The notes below the pieces were generated by a model, which was given only the letters and a program-made list of their open reading frames with translations, searched no databases and was not told where the DNA came from. 64,000 nt of DNA from CABMGU01 sp964508495 (GTDB lineage: Archaea; Nanobdellota; Nanobdellia; Woesearchaeales; ARS49), in the NCBI GenBank assembly GCA_964508495.1, contig CAZDUA010000003.1:20273-84272 (forward strand), read 5' to 3'. This document shows, one piece after another, positions 7,997-16,718 of this stretch (its first letter is position 1; the number at the start of each line of letters is the position of its first letter). Made by a program: the position numbers and the translations under genes.

Positions 7997-8018
7997 TCTT
8001 CTCGAGAGGAATGCTATT

Positions 8019-8411
8019 ATGATGTTTCGCGCTTTGGGTCATCCTAACATTAAGGCTACTCATAAGAATACGATCGAGTTCACTAAAGAGGACTACTTAA
8101 CCCCAGAAGGCGACTGTATTGTTGGCGTTAAGGCTGATTTTGATGTTTCTGAACTGAAAAAGTTTGTCAAAAAGCATAAGCACGTTAAGATTACCATCAA
8201 AACTGGCGGGTTGAAAGAAATTATCACTGCAAAAACCAACCCTGACTTTAGCGACGACCACGAACTCGTCATCCGTCTTGGCGAGCATGCTTCTCCGCGT
8301 ACTTTTGCAGTTAGAGCTGACAAAGCCGCTAAACACTTAAACCGCGAGCTAGTCAAAGCATTGCAGATGGGTAGTCCGTTCGAGGTGCAAATTGAAGAAG
8401 CAGTTGAGTAA
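8019..8411 (+). CDS. DUF371 family protein
   Basis: A 130-residue archaeal protein of the DUF371 family, recognised by the N-terminal block GHPNIKATHKNTIEFTKED and the following GDCIVGVKADFD. Function is unknown; the family is small, cytosolic and widespread in archaea. Two adjacent ATGs (8019, 8022) can start it. GAGAGGA at 8004-8010 is a plausible ribosome binding site, while the TATA element at 7988-7996 would give a nearly leaderless mRNA. The following PUA gene starts inside its last codons. Confidence 0.8.
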   Translation: MMFRALGHPNIKATHKNTIEFTKEDYLTPEGDCIVGVKADFDVSELKKFVKKHKHVKITIKTGGLKEIITAKTNPDFSDDHELVIRLGEHASPRTFAVRADKAAKHLNRELVKALQMGSPFEVQIEEAVE

Positions 8412-8862
8412 GTCGGATGTTGAGAAGATTAACGCGGAGATTCAGCAGCAATTTGAGGTTCCTGACTTTTTTACTAAGAAGGACCGTCTTACATTGGCTG
8501 ACATTAATCATCAATTGTACATAGTGCAGGACGATTTAATCTGTTTCTTCTATATCGAAGGCAAGCTTGTCCCAACATTAAAATTATTGTTGCAGCGTCC
8601 TTTCCTCAAGCAAGTTATAGTTGACATGGGTGCCGTAAAGTTTGTTTCTTCCGGCGCTGATGTCATGCGTCCCGGTATTGTTGAGTTTGATAAATCAATT
8701 AAGAAGGACGAGCTTGTTGTCGTGGTTGACCAGACTCATAAGAAGCCTTTGTGTGTTGCTCGGGCTTTATTTTCGGGTACCGACCTGCTTGGGATGAGTC
8801 ATGGTAAGGTTTTGAAGTCTTTGCACTTTGTTGGCGATGAAATTTGGCAGCTTGTTCCTTGA
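8392..8862 (+). CDS. PUA-domain RNA-binding protein (MCT-1-like)
   Basis: A 156-residue protein. Residues 1-70 form a pre-PUA-like domain starting KKQLSKSDVEKINAEI. Residues about 75-155 form a PUA domain (DMGAVKFVSSGADVMRPGI and the closing FVGDEIWQL). It resembles archaeal relatives of MCT-1/Tma20, which bind RNA and in eukaryotes work with the ribosome; the archaeal role is not settled. The best start is TTG 8392, which overlaps the DUF371 stop; a second TTG at 8404 is possible. The last 164 nt are also coding on the other strand, as the tail of the kinase gene. Confidence 0.78.
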   Translation: MKKQLSKSDVEKINAEIQQQFEVPDFFTKKDRLTLADINHQLYIVQDDLICFFYIEGKLVPTLKLLLQRPFLKQVIVDMGAVKFVSSGADVMRPGIVEFDKSIKKDELVVVVDQTHKKPLCVARALFSGTDLLGMSHGKVLKSLHFVGDEIWQLVP

Positions 8863-9643
8863 TTGTTCTTGCGATATCTTCCATTTCCGGCCTGTTTTTT
8901 GGGTCTTCGCTTAGCCCAAAGTAAATGTGTCCTCCGAACTGGCCGTGCGCGTTAAACTCTGTTGCGCTATATCGTGGCTTGTCGTATGCTATCCAGTCGT
9001 CTCCGTCCGATTCGTACATTCCGAATGGTTCTTGGTTGAAGAGCAGTTGGTATGCGAGGAGGCTGTATTGGAATACGTCTGTGCGCGTGCTGAATTCACC
9101 TTTTTGCCAGTATTCTGGCGCGAGTGATGATGGTGTGCCGACAACAAGTCCTTTTTCGAAGTAAGGGTGGTCTTCTTTTATTGGTCTTGATGCGTCAAAG
9201 TCTATTAGTTTTGTTGTTCCATTTAGAAGCACGTTCTCTCTTTTCACGTCCATGTGTATAACGCCTTCTTTGTGGCAGTGTAATATTGCTTGTGCCAGCT
9301 GGTCAAGGACTGTTAGTTTTTTTTCTGTTGGTAGTTCTTTCTGTTCTCTTAGATTTCTCCCGCTGTATTTTGTTACGATGTATAGTTTTCCGTCATGTCT
9401 CATTAGTTCTTTTAATTGCACGACGTGCGGGTGTCTGCACTTGTGTTGCAGTTCTGCTTCGTATAATAGGAGTTGTTCTCCGAGGTCATTGTCTTTGCGG
9501 TGTGGTCTTGATTTTTTAATTACGACTTGCTCTCCTGTTTTTGCGTCTGTCGCAAGAAATATGGCTTTTTTTGGGTGCAAGCGCACGTTAATAGCATATG
9601 GTCCTATTCTTGCTGGCATTTGTTCAACTTCGTCTAGTTCCAT
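8699..9643 (-). CDS. Eukaryotic-type Ser/Thr protein kinase
   Basis: A 314-residue soluble kinase (numbering from ATG 9643). It has the VAIK-type lysine in VVIKK (about 43), the helix C Glu in LYEAEL, the catalytic loop HMDVKRENVLL (130-140; Asp, Lys and Asn present), the metal loop DFD in place of DFG (148-150) and an APE motif (175-177). The glycine-rich loop is degenerate (LHPKKAIF). It is not an obvious RIO or Bud32 kinase. The last 54 residues are polar and low in hydrophobics and are encoded antisense to the PUA gene. It directly follows the LysRS-like gene. An alternative start at 9667 would overlap that gene by 17 nt. Confidence 0.85.
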   Translation of the reverse strand: MELDEVEQMPARIGPYAINVRLHPKKAIFLATDAKTGEQVVIKKSRPHRKDNDLGEQLLLYEAELQHKCRHPHVVQLKELMRHDGKLYIVTKYSGRNLREQKELPTEKKLTVLDQLAQAILHCHKEGVIHMDVKRENVLLNGTTKLIDFDASRPIKEDHPYFEKGLVVGTPSSLAPEYWQKGEFSTRTDVFQYSLLAYQLLFNQEPFGMYESDGDDWIAYDKPRYSATEFNAHGQFGGHIYFGLSEDPKNRPEMEDIARTIKEQAAKFHRQQSAKTSKPYHDSSQAGRYPKIKPEQHTKASYESGQPRQQARPS

Positions 9644-9650
9644 TTTTTTT

Positions 9651-10658
9651 TTACCGTGCTTCCACAAGCTCTGGGGCTGGTTTGAAGAATTCTGTTACCA
9701 ATGCGTATGGAACTGCGCTCTTCCCGTTTCTTACTATTTGTTCTGCAAATCTTGTTACATAGAGTGCGAATGGTATTGAACCGTCATAGTTTGCCCGTAG
9801 GTTTTTCAGCGTGAATTCCGTTGTTCCTTCGCTTTTGCTTATTTTCCAGTCTTCTGGTCCTTGAAGTAGTGGTCCCACAAAGTAATCTGGCGGGGTTTTT
9901 CCTGTGAGTTCTGTTATCCTTCTGACTTTTTCAATTTTTGAAAGTCCGTTCTTTCCGTGTGGTTCAAAATAATCTCCTCCAAATATGTGTATGTCTGCTT
10001 TTGGCTGGAGCATTACGTCTCTGATCGGGTCTATGAAGTAGTGGACTCCGAGCTCTTCTTTCTTGTCGTGGACGTTGATGACTTTCCACTGGCCGTTTTC
10101 TTCGCATTTTTCATTTCTGCATCTTATTTTTAGTCGGTCTTTTCCTAGATAGATTGCTTGTGATCTTGGTGTGTGATTGCAGCATGCGCAAACAGGATGT
10201 ATTGGCACTCTTTTGTCTCCAAGTGCGTATTCTCCATCAAATATTTCTCTTAGTGCTGGCGTGTCTGCAATTACTCTTGCCAGCCCTGTTCTGTACTGGT
10301 GTGTTGATTGTACGTTTGATAGTCTGTCTATTCTGAATGGAACGCTTAATGTTTGGGACAGTTCAGTTGTGAACGCTCTTAGTTCTGTTTCTGTTTTTTG
10401 CGCTTGCGTCATGTTTCCAACTGGCTGGTATTTGAAGTATAATGCTGATGCTTGTTGTGTTCCTCTTTTGATTGTCGGCATGTCTATGTCGCATACTGTT
10501 AGGTGTACTTCTGCTTCTTTTTGTTGCGCGAGAATTGCTGCTATTGCTATTGTCGTAATGTTTCCTAGGTGCAGGGTTCCTGATGGCCTGACTCCTACTG
10601 CTACGCTTTGCGCTGGTCTTGTTAGTATTGAGTCAAGGTCGTTTGTTATCACTGTCAT
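9651..10658 (-). CDS. LysRS class I-like catalytic domain, no anticodon domain
   Basis: A 335-residue class I aminoacyl-tRNA-synthetase-like protein. The HIGH motif appears as HLGN (after VGVRPSGT). A zinc-binding insert has CACC and then C..KC. The FGGDYFEP segment corresponds to the GKDH region of class I LysRS, and KISKSEG replaces KMSKS. Organisation and motifs fit archaeal LysRS-I best, but the roughly 180-residue C-terminal anticodon-binding part is absent. It may be a paralogue acting on something other than tRNA-Lys, or half of a split enzyme. It forms an operon with the protein kinase (7-nt gap). A TATA-like ATAAAATATAA lies just upstream. Confidence 0.62.
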   Translation of the reverse strand: MTVITNDLDSILTRPAQSVAVGVRPSGTLHLGNITTIAIAAILAQQKEAEVHLTVCDIDMPTIKRGTQQASALYFKYQPVGNMTQAQKTETELRAFTTELSQTLSVPFRIDRLSNVQSTHQYRTGLARVIADTPALREIFDGEYALGDKRVPIHPVCACCNHTPRSQAIYLGKDRLKIRCRNEKCEENGQWKVINVHDKKEELGVHYFIDPIRDVMLQPKADIHIFGGDYFEPHGKNGLSKIEKVRRITELTGKTPPDYFVGPLLQGPEDWKISKSEGTTEFTLKNLRANYDGSIPFALYVTRFAEQIVRNGKSAVPYALVTEFFKPAPELVEAR

Positions 10659-10743
10659 CACTCACTATTCCTTATATTTTATATAAAACTTATAGAGAAA
10701 TGGTTATTTCGAGCTGGTTATTTATAAACGTTTGTATGCTTGA

Positions 10744-11205
10744 CTAGTGCATTTCTAGAAGTCGTCTGGCTTTTGGCACGAAGTTTAGTATTGTTCCTTC
10801 TTTGTATTTGCCTGAGCCTACATAGTCATTTTCGTACTTTAATATCACAAACCCTTCATAGCTGCCTGCTACTGTAAGGTCTTGTCCTTGGAACCATTGT
10901 TTCAGTTGTTCTCTGTTTAACTCGTACACATTTTTGGTCGCTGTTGGTCCTATTATTTGTGATCCTTCTATGCTTAGTCTTAATTGTCCGTGTTTGAGTT
11001 CTGCTATGTACAGTCCCAAGCTGTTAATGCGTATTTTCTTCATATCTATCTTCTCAACGTCTCTTGTTATTACGTAGATTTTTTCTTTGCCGTGTACGAA
11101 TGCGACTTTTTCAAATAGTTCTGGCACGTTTCCGTACAAGTTTTCTATTTGTCTGAAGAAGTGTTTTAATTCCCTGCTTCCCATGAAATCGTAGTTCTCT
11201 TTCAT
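10744..11205 (-). CDS. Small PUA-domain protein, Nip7/NSUN-PUA type
   Basis: A 153-residue RNA-binding protein. The N-terminal half has FMGSRELKHFFRQIENLYG and a mixed beta region. The C-terminal half is a PUA domain of the type seen in Nip7 and appended to NOL1/NOP2/Sun methyltransferases: KNVYELNREQLKQWFQGQDL, then GFVILKYENDYVGSGKYKEG and the closing LNFVPKARRL. It lacks a methyltransferase domain. ATG 11205 starts just after the aIF5B stop; a GTG at 11220 would overlap it. Cotranscription with aIF5B suggests a ribosome-assembly or tRNA/rRNA modification role (inference). Confidence 0.75.
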   Translation of the reverse strand: MKENYDFMGSRELKHFFRQIENLYGNVPELFEKVAFVHGKEKIYVITRDVEKIDMKKIRINSLGLYIAELKHGQLRLSIEGSQIIGPTATKNVYELNREQLKQWFQGQDLTVAGSYEGFVILKYENDYVGSGKYKEGTILNFVPKARRLLEMH

Positions 11206-11207
11206 AA

Positions 11208-12956
11208 TTAGATGCCCCACATGGGGTTTCCTTTTCTCATTATTTCTGCAATCTCTTTCAATACGTTCTTCTCATCTTCGGATAAATGTTCTTTGTGTAC
11301 TTTATATTGTCTGAAGTGTTCTTCTGGGATTGCGCTGTAAAGAATGTCTCCTTCGTTGAGTTGTCTTCCCATTATTACTCCGGGCATGCTTGCTGCTGCT
11401 TGTTTTCCCTTTTCCAACTTATCAACGTTTTCTTGTTCTACTTGCAGTCCTTTTACGTTTGTTATTTCTTTTCCGTCTGCTTTCATTAGTGGCGTGTTTG
11501 GCTTCAGCATTCCTGCGATTACATACACTCCTGCTACTGCTGGGTTGCTTTGTCTGAACACGTAGCCTTTGAGCAGTTCAATCTTGCACGGCCTGACGAG
11601 CACGTCTAGTTTTGATAATTCAATATTTTTTTGTTGCGTTTGTTTCCATGCGTCATACTCTTCTATCAATCTGTAAATAACATCATTTACTAGTACGTGC
11701 GCGCTTGTTGGGAAGTCTGGTTTTGGTATGTTGAATCCGAGTATTACTCCGTGCAGTGGGTCTGTTGCTAGTATTGCTTCTGCGTCTGAAATGTCCTTTT
11801 TAGTTATCGGCCCTATTCCGCTTTTTCTGACGGGGATTCCTCTTCCTCGTAGAAGTGTTATCAGCGCTTCCAGGCTTCCTAGTGCGTCTGCTTTGATTAT
11901 TATGCCGTCGTCGTCTGTTTCTATTAATACTTCGTGCATTTCTTTGTGCAGTTCTTCCTTTATCTTTTCAATGTCTCCGACTGCGCTCATTATTGGCGCT
12001 CCGGCTATTGCTTGTTCTGCTCCGATTGCTACTATTCTTACTCCTGTTGCCGCGCTGACTTCTTTTGTTGATTTGAACTTCGCTTTTTTTTCTCGCATCT
12101 CGACATTAGGCTCTGGTTGGAATAGTGCTTTGACTTTGGCTTGTATTGGTTGGTCTAGTGTTCCTACAAGAATTTGGTCATTCACTCTTAAAGTGCCGTC
12201 GTATAGTATCACATCAAGGACCGTGCCAAGTCCTTTTTGTTCTTTGACTTCCATTATTGTTCCTTTGGCCGGTCCTTTTTCTTCTATCATCAGGTTTTGT
12301 TCTAGATATTTTTGTGCTAGTCCTGTTAACAGCATCAGTAGTTCTGGTATTCCTTCTCCTGTTTTCGCGCTTACTGGCACTAGCGCGGCTGTTTTGGTGT
12401 AATCGCTTACTCTGTCAAACCTGTCTGCTTGTATTCCCAGTTCGAATACTTGTGCGACCAGTTCGTACAGTTTTATTTCAAATTTTCTTTGCGTTTCCGC
12501 GCTTTGTAAAGAAAGGTTTTGCAGGAGTGTTCCTGGTTTTTGTCTCCATCCTTCTGTTATGTCTATTTTGTTTGCCGCAATGATAAACGGTGTTTTGGAA
12601 TGTTTCAATATCTCTATGCTTTCTTTTGTTTGTGGCATTAATCCTTCATTTATATCTACAACAAGTATTGCTATGTCTGCCAGGTTGCCTCCTCTTTTTC
12701 TCAAATTGATGAATGCCGCGTGTCCTGGAGTATCTATAAATAGAAGGCCTGGGATTGTCAATGTCAGTTTTAGCTGTTCAAGTAATTTTCCGCAGATTTG
12801 TTTCACTGTCTGCAGTGGCAGTATGCTCGCGCCGATTGCCTGCGTAATGCCGCCTGCCTCTCGTGCAGCTATGCCCGTACCGCGAATTTTGTCCAAAAGC
12901 GATGTTTTTCCGTGGTCCACGTGGCCCATTATGGCCACTATTGGCTGTCTTATCAT
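11208..12956 (-). CDS. infB: Translation initiation factor aIF5B (IF-2)
   Basis: A GTPase that promotes subunit joining and initiator tRNA handling. The protein begins almost directly with the G domain: GHVDHGKTS (G1), DTPGH (G3), NKID (G4) and SAKTGEG (G5). Domain II follows, with LYDGTLRVNDQILVG. Domain III (DDGIIIKADALGSLEAL) and domain IV (KLDVLVRPCKIELLKG, VAGVYVIAGMLK) complete the archaeal/eukaryotic IF5B layout. At 582 residues it is the usual archaeal size without an N-terminal extension. The start at MIRQPIV fits the family and a TATA-like CTTTTTAAT about 25 nt upstream; MGHIRTR at 12980 is an alternative. Confidence 0.93.
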   Translation of the reverse strand: MIRQPIVAIMGHVDHGKTSLLDKIRGTGIAAREAGGITQAIGASILPLQTVKQICGKLLEQLKLTLTIPGLLFIDTPGHAAFINLRKRGGNLADIAILVVDINEGLMPQTKESIEILKHSKTPFIIAANKIDITEGWRQKPGTLLQNLSLQSAETQRKFEIKLYELVAQVFELGIQADRFDRVSDYTKTAALVPVSAKTGEGIPELLMLLTGLAQKYLEQNLMIEEKGPAKGTIMEVKEQKGLGTVLDVILYDGTLRVNDQILVGTLDQPIQAKVKALFQPEPNVEMREKKAKFKSTKEVSAATGVRIVAIGAEQAIAGAPIMSAVGDIEKIKEELHKEMHEVLIETDDDGIIIKADALGSLEALITLLRGRGIPVRKSGIGPITKKDISDAEAILATDPLHGVILGFNIPKPDFPTSAHVLVNDVIYRLIEEYDAWKQTQQKNIELSKLDVLVRPCKIELLKGYVFRQSNPAVAGVYVIAGMLKPNTPLMKADGKEITNVKGLQVEQENVDKLEKGKQAAASMPGVIMGRQLNEGDILYSAIPEEHFRQYKVHKEHLSEDEKNVLKEIAEIMRKGNPMWGI

Positions 12957-13002
12957 ATTTCGTGTTCTTATATGGCCCATTAAAAAGCTTTTGAGAGTAA
13001 AA

Positions 13003-13095
13003 GTGTAACAACCTTTTGTAACACCTATTTGTTACTTCCCAATGCTAAAAGTGCGAAACCTTTAAATATAAGTTATACTTCGAGAGTGGTAACAC
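13003..13095. promoter_or_regulatory. Array of GTAACA-type motifs with TATA box
   Basis: The gap between infB (minus) and the surface-protein gene (plus) contains GTGTAACA (13003-13010), TGTAACAC (13017-13024), TTTGTTAC (13028-13035, inverted) and GGTAACAC (13088-13095). A TATA box TTTAAATA lies at 13061-13068. The motif is repeated too often in 93 nt to look accidental and could be an operator. A G-rich ribosome binding site precedes the ATG at 13133, so this mRNA has a leader of about 40 nt. Confidence 0.45.
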
Positions 13096-13132
13096 TATCA
13101 AATTGATATATTTTCGTCGGGGGGAATACAGA

Positions 13133-14098
13133 ATGAAAGCATTAACGACAATTTTGTTCAGCGTTTTGTTTATGTTAGCAGCAGTCTCTGTTGTTGCACA
13201 AAACCAAAACCGCGCAGTTTCGATATCTATCGAGAACAGCGAAATAGACAACACCGAAATCTTGCCTTTTGGCATTAACCAATTGGACGTCGAGCGCGAT
13301 CAGGACTTTACCTTGAAGCTCGAATTGTTCGCATGGAATGATGCTAAAGATGTTGAAATCCGTGCATTTATTTCTGGATACGAATACAATGACGTGAATT
13401 CAATCAGCGACCGAATCGGTCCATTTGACTTCGAAGAAAACGTCACATATGTCAAAAAGTTAACATTGACCCTCCCAGACGATGTTGACGTTGATGACTA
13501 CCAGCTTCGTGTTATAATCTCAGACAGAAACGGCGATGAATTGATCGAAAACTACCAATTGAAAGTTGATACTAAGAGGCACGTAGTTAAGATCGAAGAC
13601 GTTACTTTGAGCCCAGGCAGTGCAGTAAAAGCAGGCCAGGCATTGCTCGCTACTGTTCGCTTGGAAAACCAAGGACAGAAGGACGAGAACGATGTCAAGG
13701 TTGTTGTAAGCATTCCAGCTTTGGGTGTTTCAGGCACTGATTACATTGAAGAGATAGAAGGCAGTGAGGAAGAGGAAACAGAAGAAATCTTCCTTAGATT
13801 GCCTAAGTGCGCAGAAGCCGGCTTATACGAAGCAACTGTTGATGTATGGTTCAACGACGGCCACAGCAAGGTTAGCAGCTCAACTAAAATCACAGTCCTC
13901 GAGAATGAGGCTTGCATAGTTGAACCAGCACCTGTTGTTGTAGTTCAGCCTGCAGTCAATCAGACTATGACAGAAGCTCCAGCTGAGTCAGCTGGCAAAG
14001 TGCGTGCGGCTTTGGAGATAATCCTCCTTGTGCTTGTTGCACTTTTGGTCATTGTTGGTTTGATAATCGGCTTCACCCGAATGCGCGGCGAAGAGTAA
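13133..14098 (+). CDS. Membrane-anchored cell-surface protein (S-layer-like)
   Basis: A 321-residue exported protein. It has a signal peptide (KALTTILFSVLFMLAAVSVVA), two beta-rich domains (about 30-145 and 150-255, the second like CARDB/DUF11 domains with LSPGSAVKAGQ and VRLENQGQKDENDV), a Pro/Val/Ala-rich linker and a C-terminal membrane helix followed by TRMRGEE. This is the plan of DPANN surface-layer-like proteins. Two cysteines (in PKCAEAG and NEACIV) could pair. Codon use is clearly richer in A- and C-ending codons than in the T-rich neighbours, as in highly expressed genes. The start is set by the G-rich SD just upstream. Confidence 0.78.
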   Translation: MKALTTILFSVLFMLAAVSVVAQNQNRAVSISIENSEIDNTEILPFGINQLDVERDQDFTLKLELFAWNDAKDVEIRAFISGYEYNDVNSISDRIGPFDFEENVTYVKKLTLTLPDDVDVDDYQLRVIISDRNGDELIENYQLKVDTKRHVVKIEDVTLSPGSAVKAGQALLATVRLENQGQKDENDVKVVVSIPALGVSGTDYIEEIEGSEEEETEEIFLRLPKCAEAGLYEATVDVWFNDGHSKVSSSTKITVLENEACIVEPAPVVVVQPAVNQTMTEAPAESAGKVRAALEIILLVLVALLVIVGLIIGFTRMRGEE

Positions 14099-14130
14099 TT
14101 TTTTATTTTTTCTTAATATTTTTCTTCTTT
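14099..14130 (+). terminator. T-rich terminator after the surface-protein gene
   Basis: Immediately after the TAA comes a 32-nt pyrimidine tract with runs of six, six, five and three T on the coding strand. Oligo-T tracts are the known archaeal intrinsic termination signal. Confidence 0.5.
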
Positions 14131-14171
14131 AATGCAAAACGTTTTTAAACACCTTAAGTTCTTTTCTCGTC

Positions 14172-16679
14172 ATGGGCGATAAGGAAATCATTGAGGAAGT
14201 GCGTAATAATTCTAACTTGCACCCTGATGAGTTTTTCCCTGTTAAGACGCTGAAGGCTAAGGGTTTTAGCCGTCATCAGTGTTCTAAGTGCCAGCGTTAT
14301 TTCTGGACTGTTCACAAGTCTGATGTTTGCGGTGATCCTGCCTGTAGCGGTGGCTTTCGCTTTGTAGGCCATCCTACTAAGAAGCCTCTTGATTATATTG
14401 AAGTATGGACGGAGTTTGCTCGTATTCACAAAAAGCTCGGCTATACGCCTGTAGCGCGTTATCCTGTTATTGCTCGCTGGAACCCTACTACTGACTTCAC
14501 TATTGCTTCTATTGCTGCTTTCCAGCCTTTTGTTGTTTCTGGCGAGGTCGCCCCTCCTGCTAACCCGTTAGTTATTCCTCAGATGTGCCTGAGGTTTCCA
14601 GACATCGACAACGTAGGCATTACTGGTCATCATGTTGCTTTTGTTATGATGGGCGAGACTGGTTTTTTCCCGCCTAATGAGTATAGTGTTGACAAGTACA
14701 TGAGCGACCATTTGACGTGGCTTCATGAGGGTATGGGCATTGAGCTTGAAGACCTGACTATTCACGAGGATGTCTGGTCTGGTGGTGGCAATCTTGGTCC
14801 TTGTATGGAGTTTTTCTCAAAAGGTTTGGAAGTTTCAAACCAGGTTTACATGCAGTACGAGATTACTCCTTCCGGTTTGAAAGAGTTGAACATTAAAGTT
14901 CTTGACATGGGTCAGGGCCAAGAGCGTGCTGCGTGGTTTACGCAGGGAGTTCCTACCATTTACGAGTGTTCCTTCCCCCCCGTTATCAAGAAATTGCGCG
15001 AGATTACTGGTGTTGAGTATGATGATGATTTCATGCGCAAGTTCACGCCTTTATCGCCATACCTAAATATTGGCGAAGTCAAAGACATTAATGCTGCTTG
15101 GAAGTTTGTTGCTGATAAGTTGAAGATGGACGTTAAGGCTTTGAGGGAAAAAATCGAACCTCTTGCTGCTTTGTACGCTGTTGCCGAGCACAGTCGTGCT
15201 TTGTTGTTTGCTATTAATGATGGAGGCTTGCCTTCTAATGTTGGCGGCATGTATAATTTGCGTGTTATTCTCAGGCGCGCTCTTGGTTTTATTGACAAGT
15301 ATAAGTGGAATATCACGTTGCCTCAGATTTGCCGCTGGCATGCTGATTACTTGCAGCCTTTGTTTCCTGAGGTTTCTGAAAATCTTGATGAAGTTTCTGA
15401 AATTTTGGAAGTTGAGCGCAAGAAGTACGAGGCTACTAAGCAGAAGACTCAGAGTATGCTTCCTCGTTTGTTGGAGAAGAAGCTTTCAACAGAGGACTTG
15501 ATTACTGTTTATGACAGTCAGGGTATTTCTCCTGAGATGATTCGTGAGGAGGCTGCCAAGGTTGGTAAAACTGTTGACGTTCCTGGCAATTTTTACGCTC
15601 TTGTTGCTGAACGTCATACTCAGAAGGAGCAGGAAACCGCTACTGTTCGTGAGGAAAAGCTCAACTTGGACCCTCATGTTCCTGCAACTAAAGCTTTGTA
15701 CTTTGATGATTATACTAAGGCGTCTTTTGATGGTAAAGTTTTGGAAATTATTGGCAATAATGTTGTTTTAGACCAGACTGCTTTCTATCCAATTTCTGGC
15801 GGCCAGTTGTCTGATCGTGGAACATTGAATGGTGATAAGGTTGTTGATGTTTTCAAGCAGGGTCCGTGGATTGTTCACGTTTTGGAAAATGTTCCTAAGT
15901 TCCATGCTGGTGATAAAGTTCATGGTGATATCGACTTTGAGCGTCGTTTGCAGTTAGCCCAGCATCATACTGCTACGCACATAATCAATGCGGCAGCACG
16001 TATAGTTTTGGGTGCTCATGTCAATCAAGCGTCCGCTAAGAAAGATATTGACAAGGCGCATATTGACATTACTCATTATGATGGTTTGACTGATGAGGAG
16101 ACTGCTGAGATTGAGGGTGAGGCTAATAAAATCGTCAAAAAGTCTATCAAGACGCATCTTTCTTTTATGCTGAGAGAAGAAGCTGAGAAGAAGTTTGGTT
16201 CTGGTATTTATCAGGGTGGTGTTGCTCCTGGTAAGTTTTTGCGTATTGTTGAGATTCCTGGCGTTGATGTTGAGGCTTGTGGTGGTACTCATTTGAAGAG
16301 TACTTTGGAAGCTGGTAAAATCAAGATTATCAAGAGTTCTAAAGTTAAAGATGGTATTGTTAGAATCGTGTTTGCTGCTGGCAAGGCTGCTGACAAGCTT
16401 GCTAATGTTGAAAAGGAAGTTTTGGACAAGGTTGCTGTTTTGTTGAAGTGTGATGTTCATCATATTCCTGGTCGTGCTGCTGAACTGTTTGAATTTTGGA
16501 AGATGGCGAGAAAGCTTTCTCAGAAGAAACAGCCCATTCCTGCATTGGAGTTGAAGTCAAGCGTTGCTGTTGCGGCTGACATTCTTGCTAAGACTGCTGA
16601 ATCTTTGCAAACCCAGCCTGAAGTCGTAGTAAAAACAATAGAACGCTTTTTGGCTGATATTGAGAAGTTTAGAGTTTAA
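14172..16679 (+). CDS. alaS: Alanyl-tRNA synthetase
   Basis: An 835-residue class II synthetase of the archaeal type. The N-terminal FFPVKTLKAKGFSRHQCSKC contains the archaea-specific zinc-like cysteines (CSKC, CGDPAC). The catalytic core includes RFPDIDNVGITGHH and motif-3-like regions. The editing domain begins near LDQTAFYPISGGQLSDRG and carries QHHTATHI, with the second zinc-site half in EACGGTHL. The C-Ala segment is short compared with the usual 900 or so residues. A TATA box (GTTTTTAAAC, 14141-14150) lies about 25 nt before the ATG. Confidence 0.95.
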   Translation: MGDKEIIEEVRNNSNLHPDEFFPVKTLKAKGFSRHQCSKCQRYFWTVHKSDVCGDPACSGGFRFVGHPTKKPLDYIEVWTEFARIHKKLGYTPVARYPVIARWNPTTDFTIASIAAFQPFVVSGEVAPPANPLVIPQMCLRFPDIDNVGITGHHVAFVMMGETGFFPPNEYSVDKYMSDHLTWLHEGMGIELEDLTIHEDVWSGGGNLGPCMEFFSKGLEVSNQVYMQYEITPSGLKELNIKVLDMGQGQERAAWFTQGVPTIYECSFPPVIKKLREITGVEYDDDFMRKFTPLSPYLNIGEVKDINAAWKFVADKLKMDVKALREKIEPLAALYAVAEHSRALLFAINDGGLPSNVGGMYNLRVILRRALGFIDKYKWNITLPQICRWHADYLQPLFPEVSENLDEVSEILEVERKKYEATKQKTQSMLPRLLEKKLSTEDLITVYDSQGISPEMIREEAAKVGKTVDVPGNFYALVAERHTQKEQETATVREEKLNLDPHVPATKALYFDDYTKASFDGKVLEIIGNNVVLDQTAFYPISGGQLSDRGTLNGDKVVDVFKQGPWIVHVLENVPKFHAGDKVHGDIDFERRLQLAQHHTATHIINAAARIVLGAHVNQASAKKDIDKAHIDITHYDGLTDEETAEIEGEANKIVKKSIKTHLSFMLREEAEKKFGSGIYQGGVAPGKFLRIVEIPGVDVEACGGTHLKSTLEAGKIKIIKSSKVKDGIVRIVFAAGKAADKLANVEKEVLDKVAVLLKCDVHHIPGRAAELFEFWKMARKLSQKKQPIPALELKSSVAVAADILAKTAESLQTQPEVVVKTIERFLADIEKFRV

Positions 16680-16718
16680 CGCTAAACACTGGCTCTGTTA
16701 TTTTTTCTGCTCGCCTGG

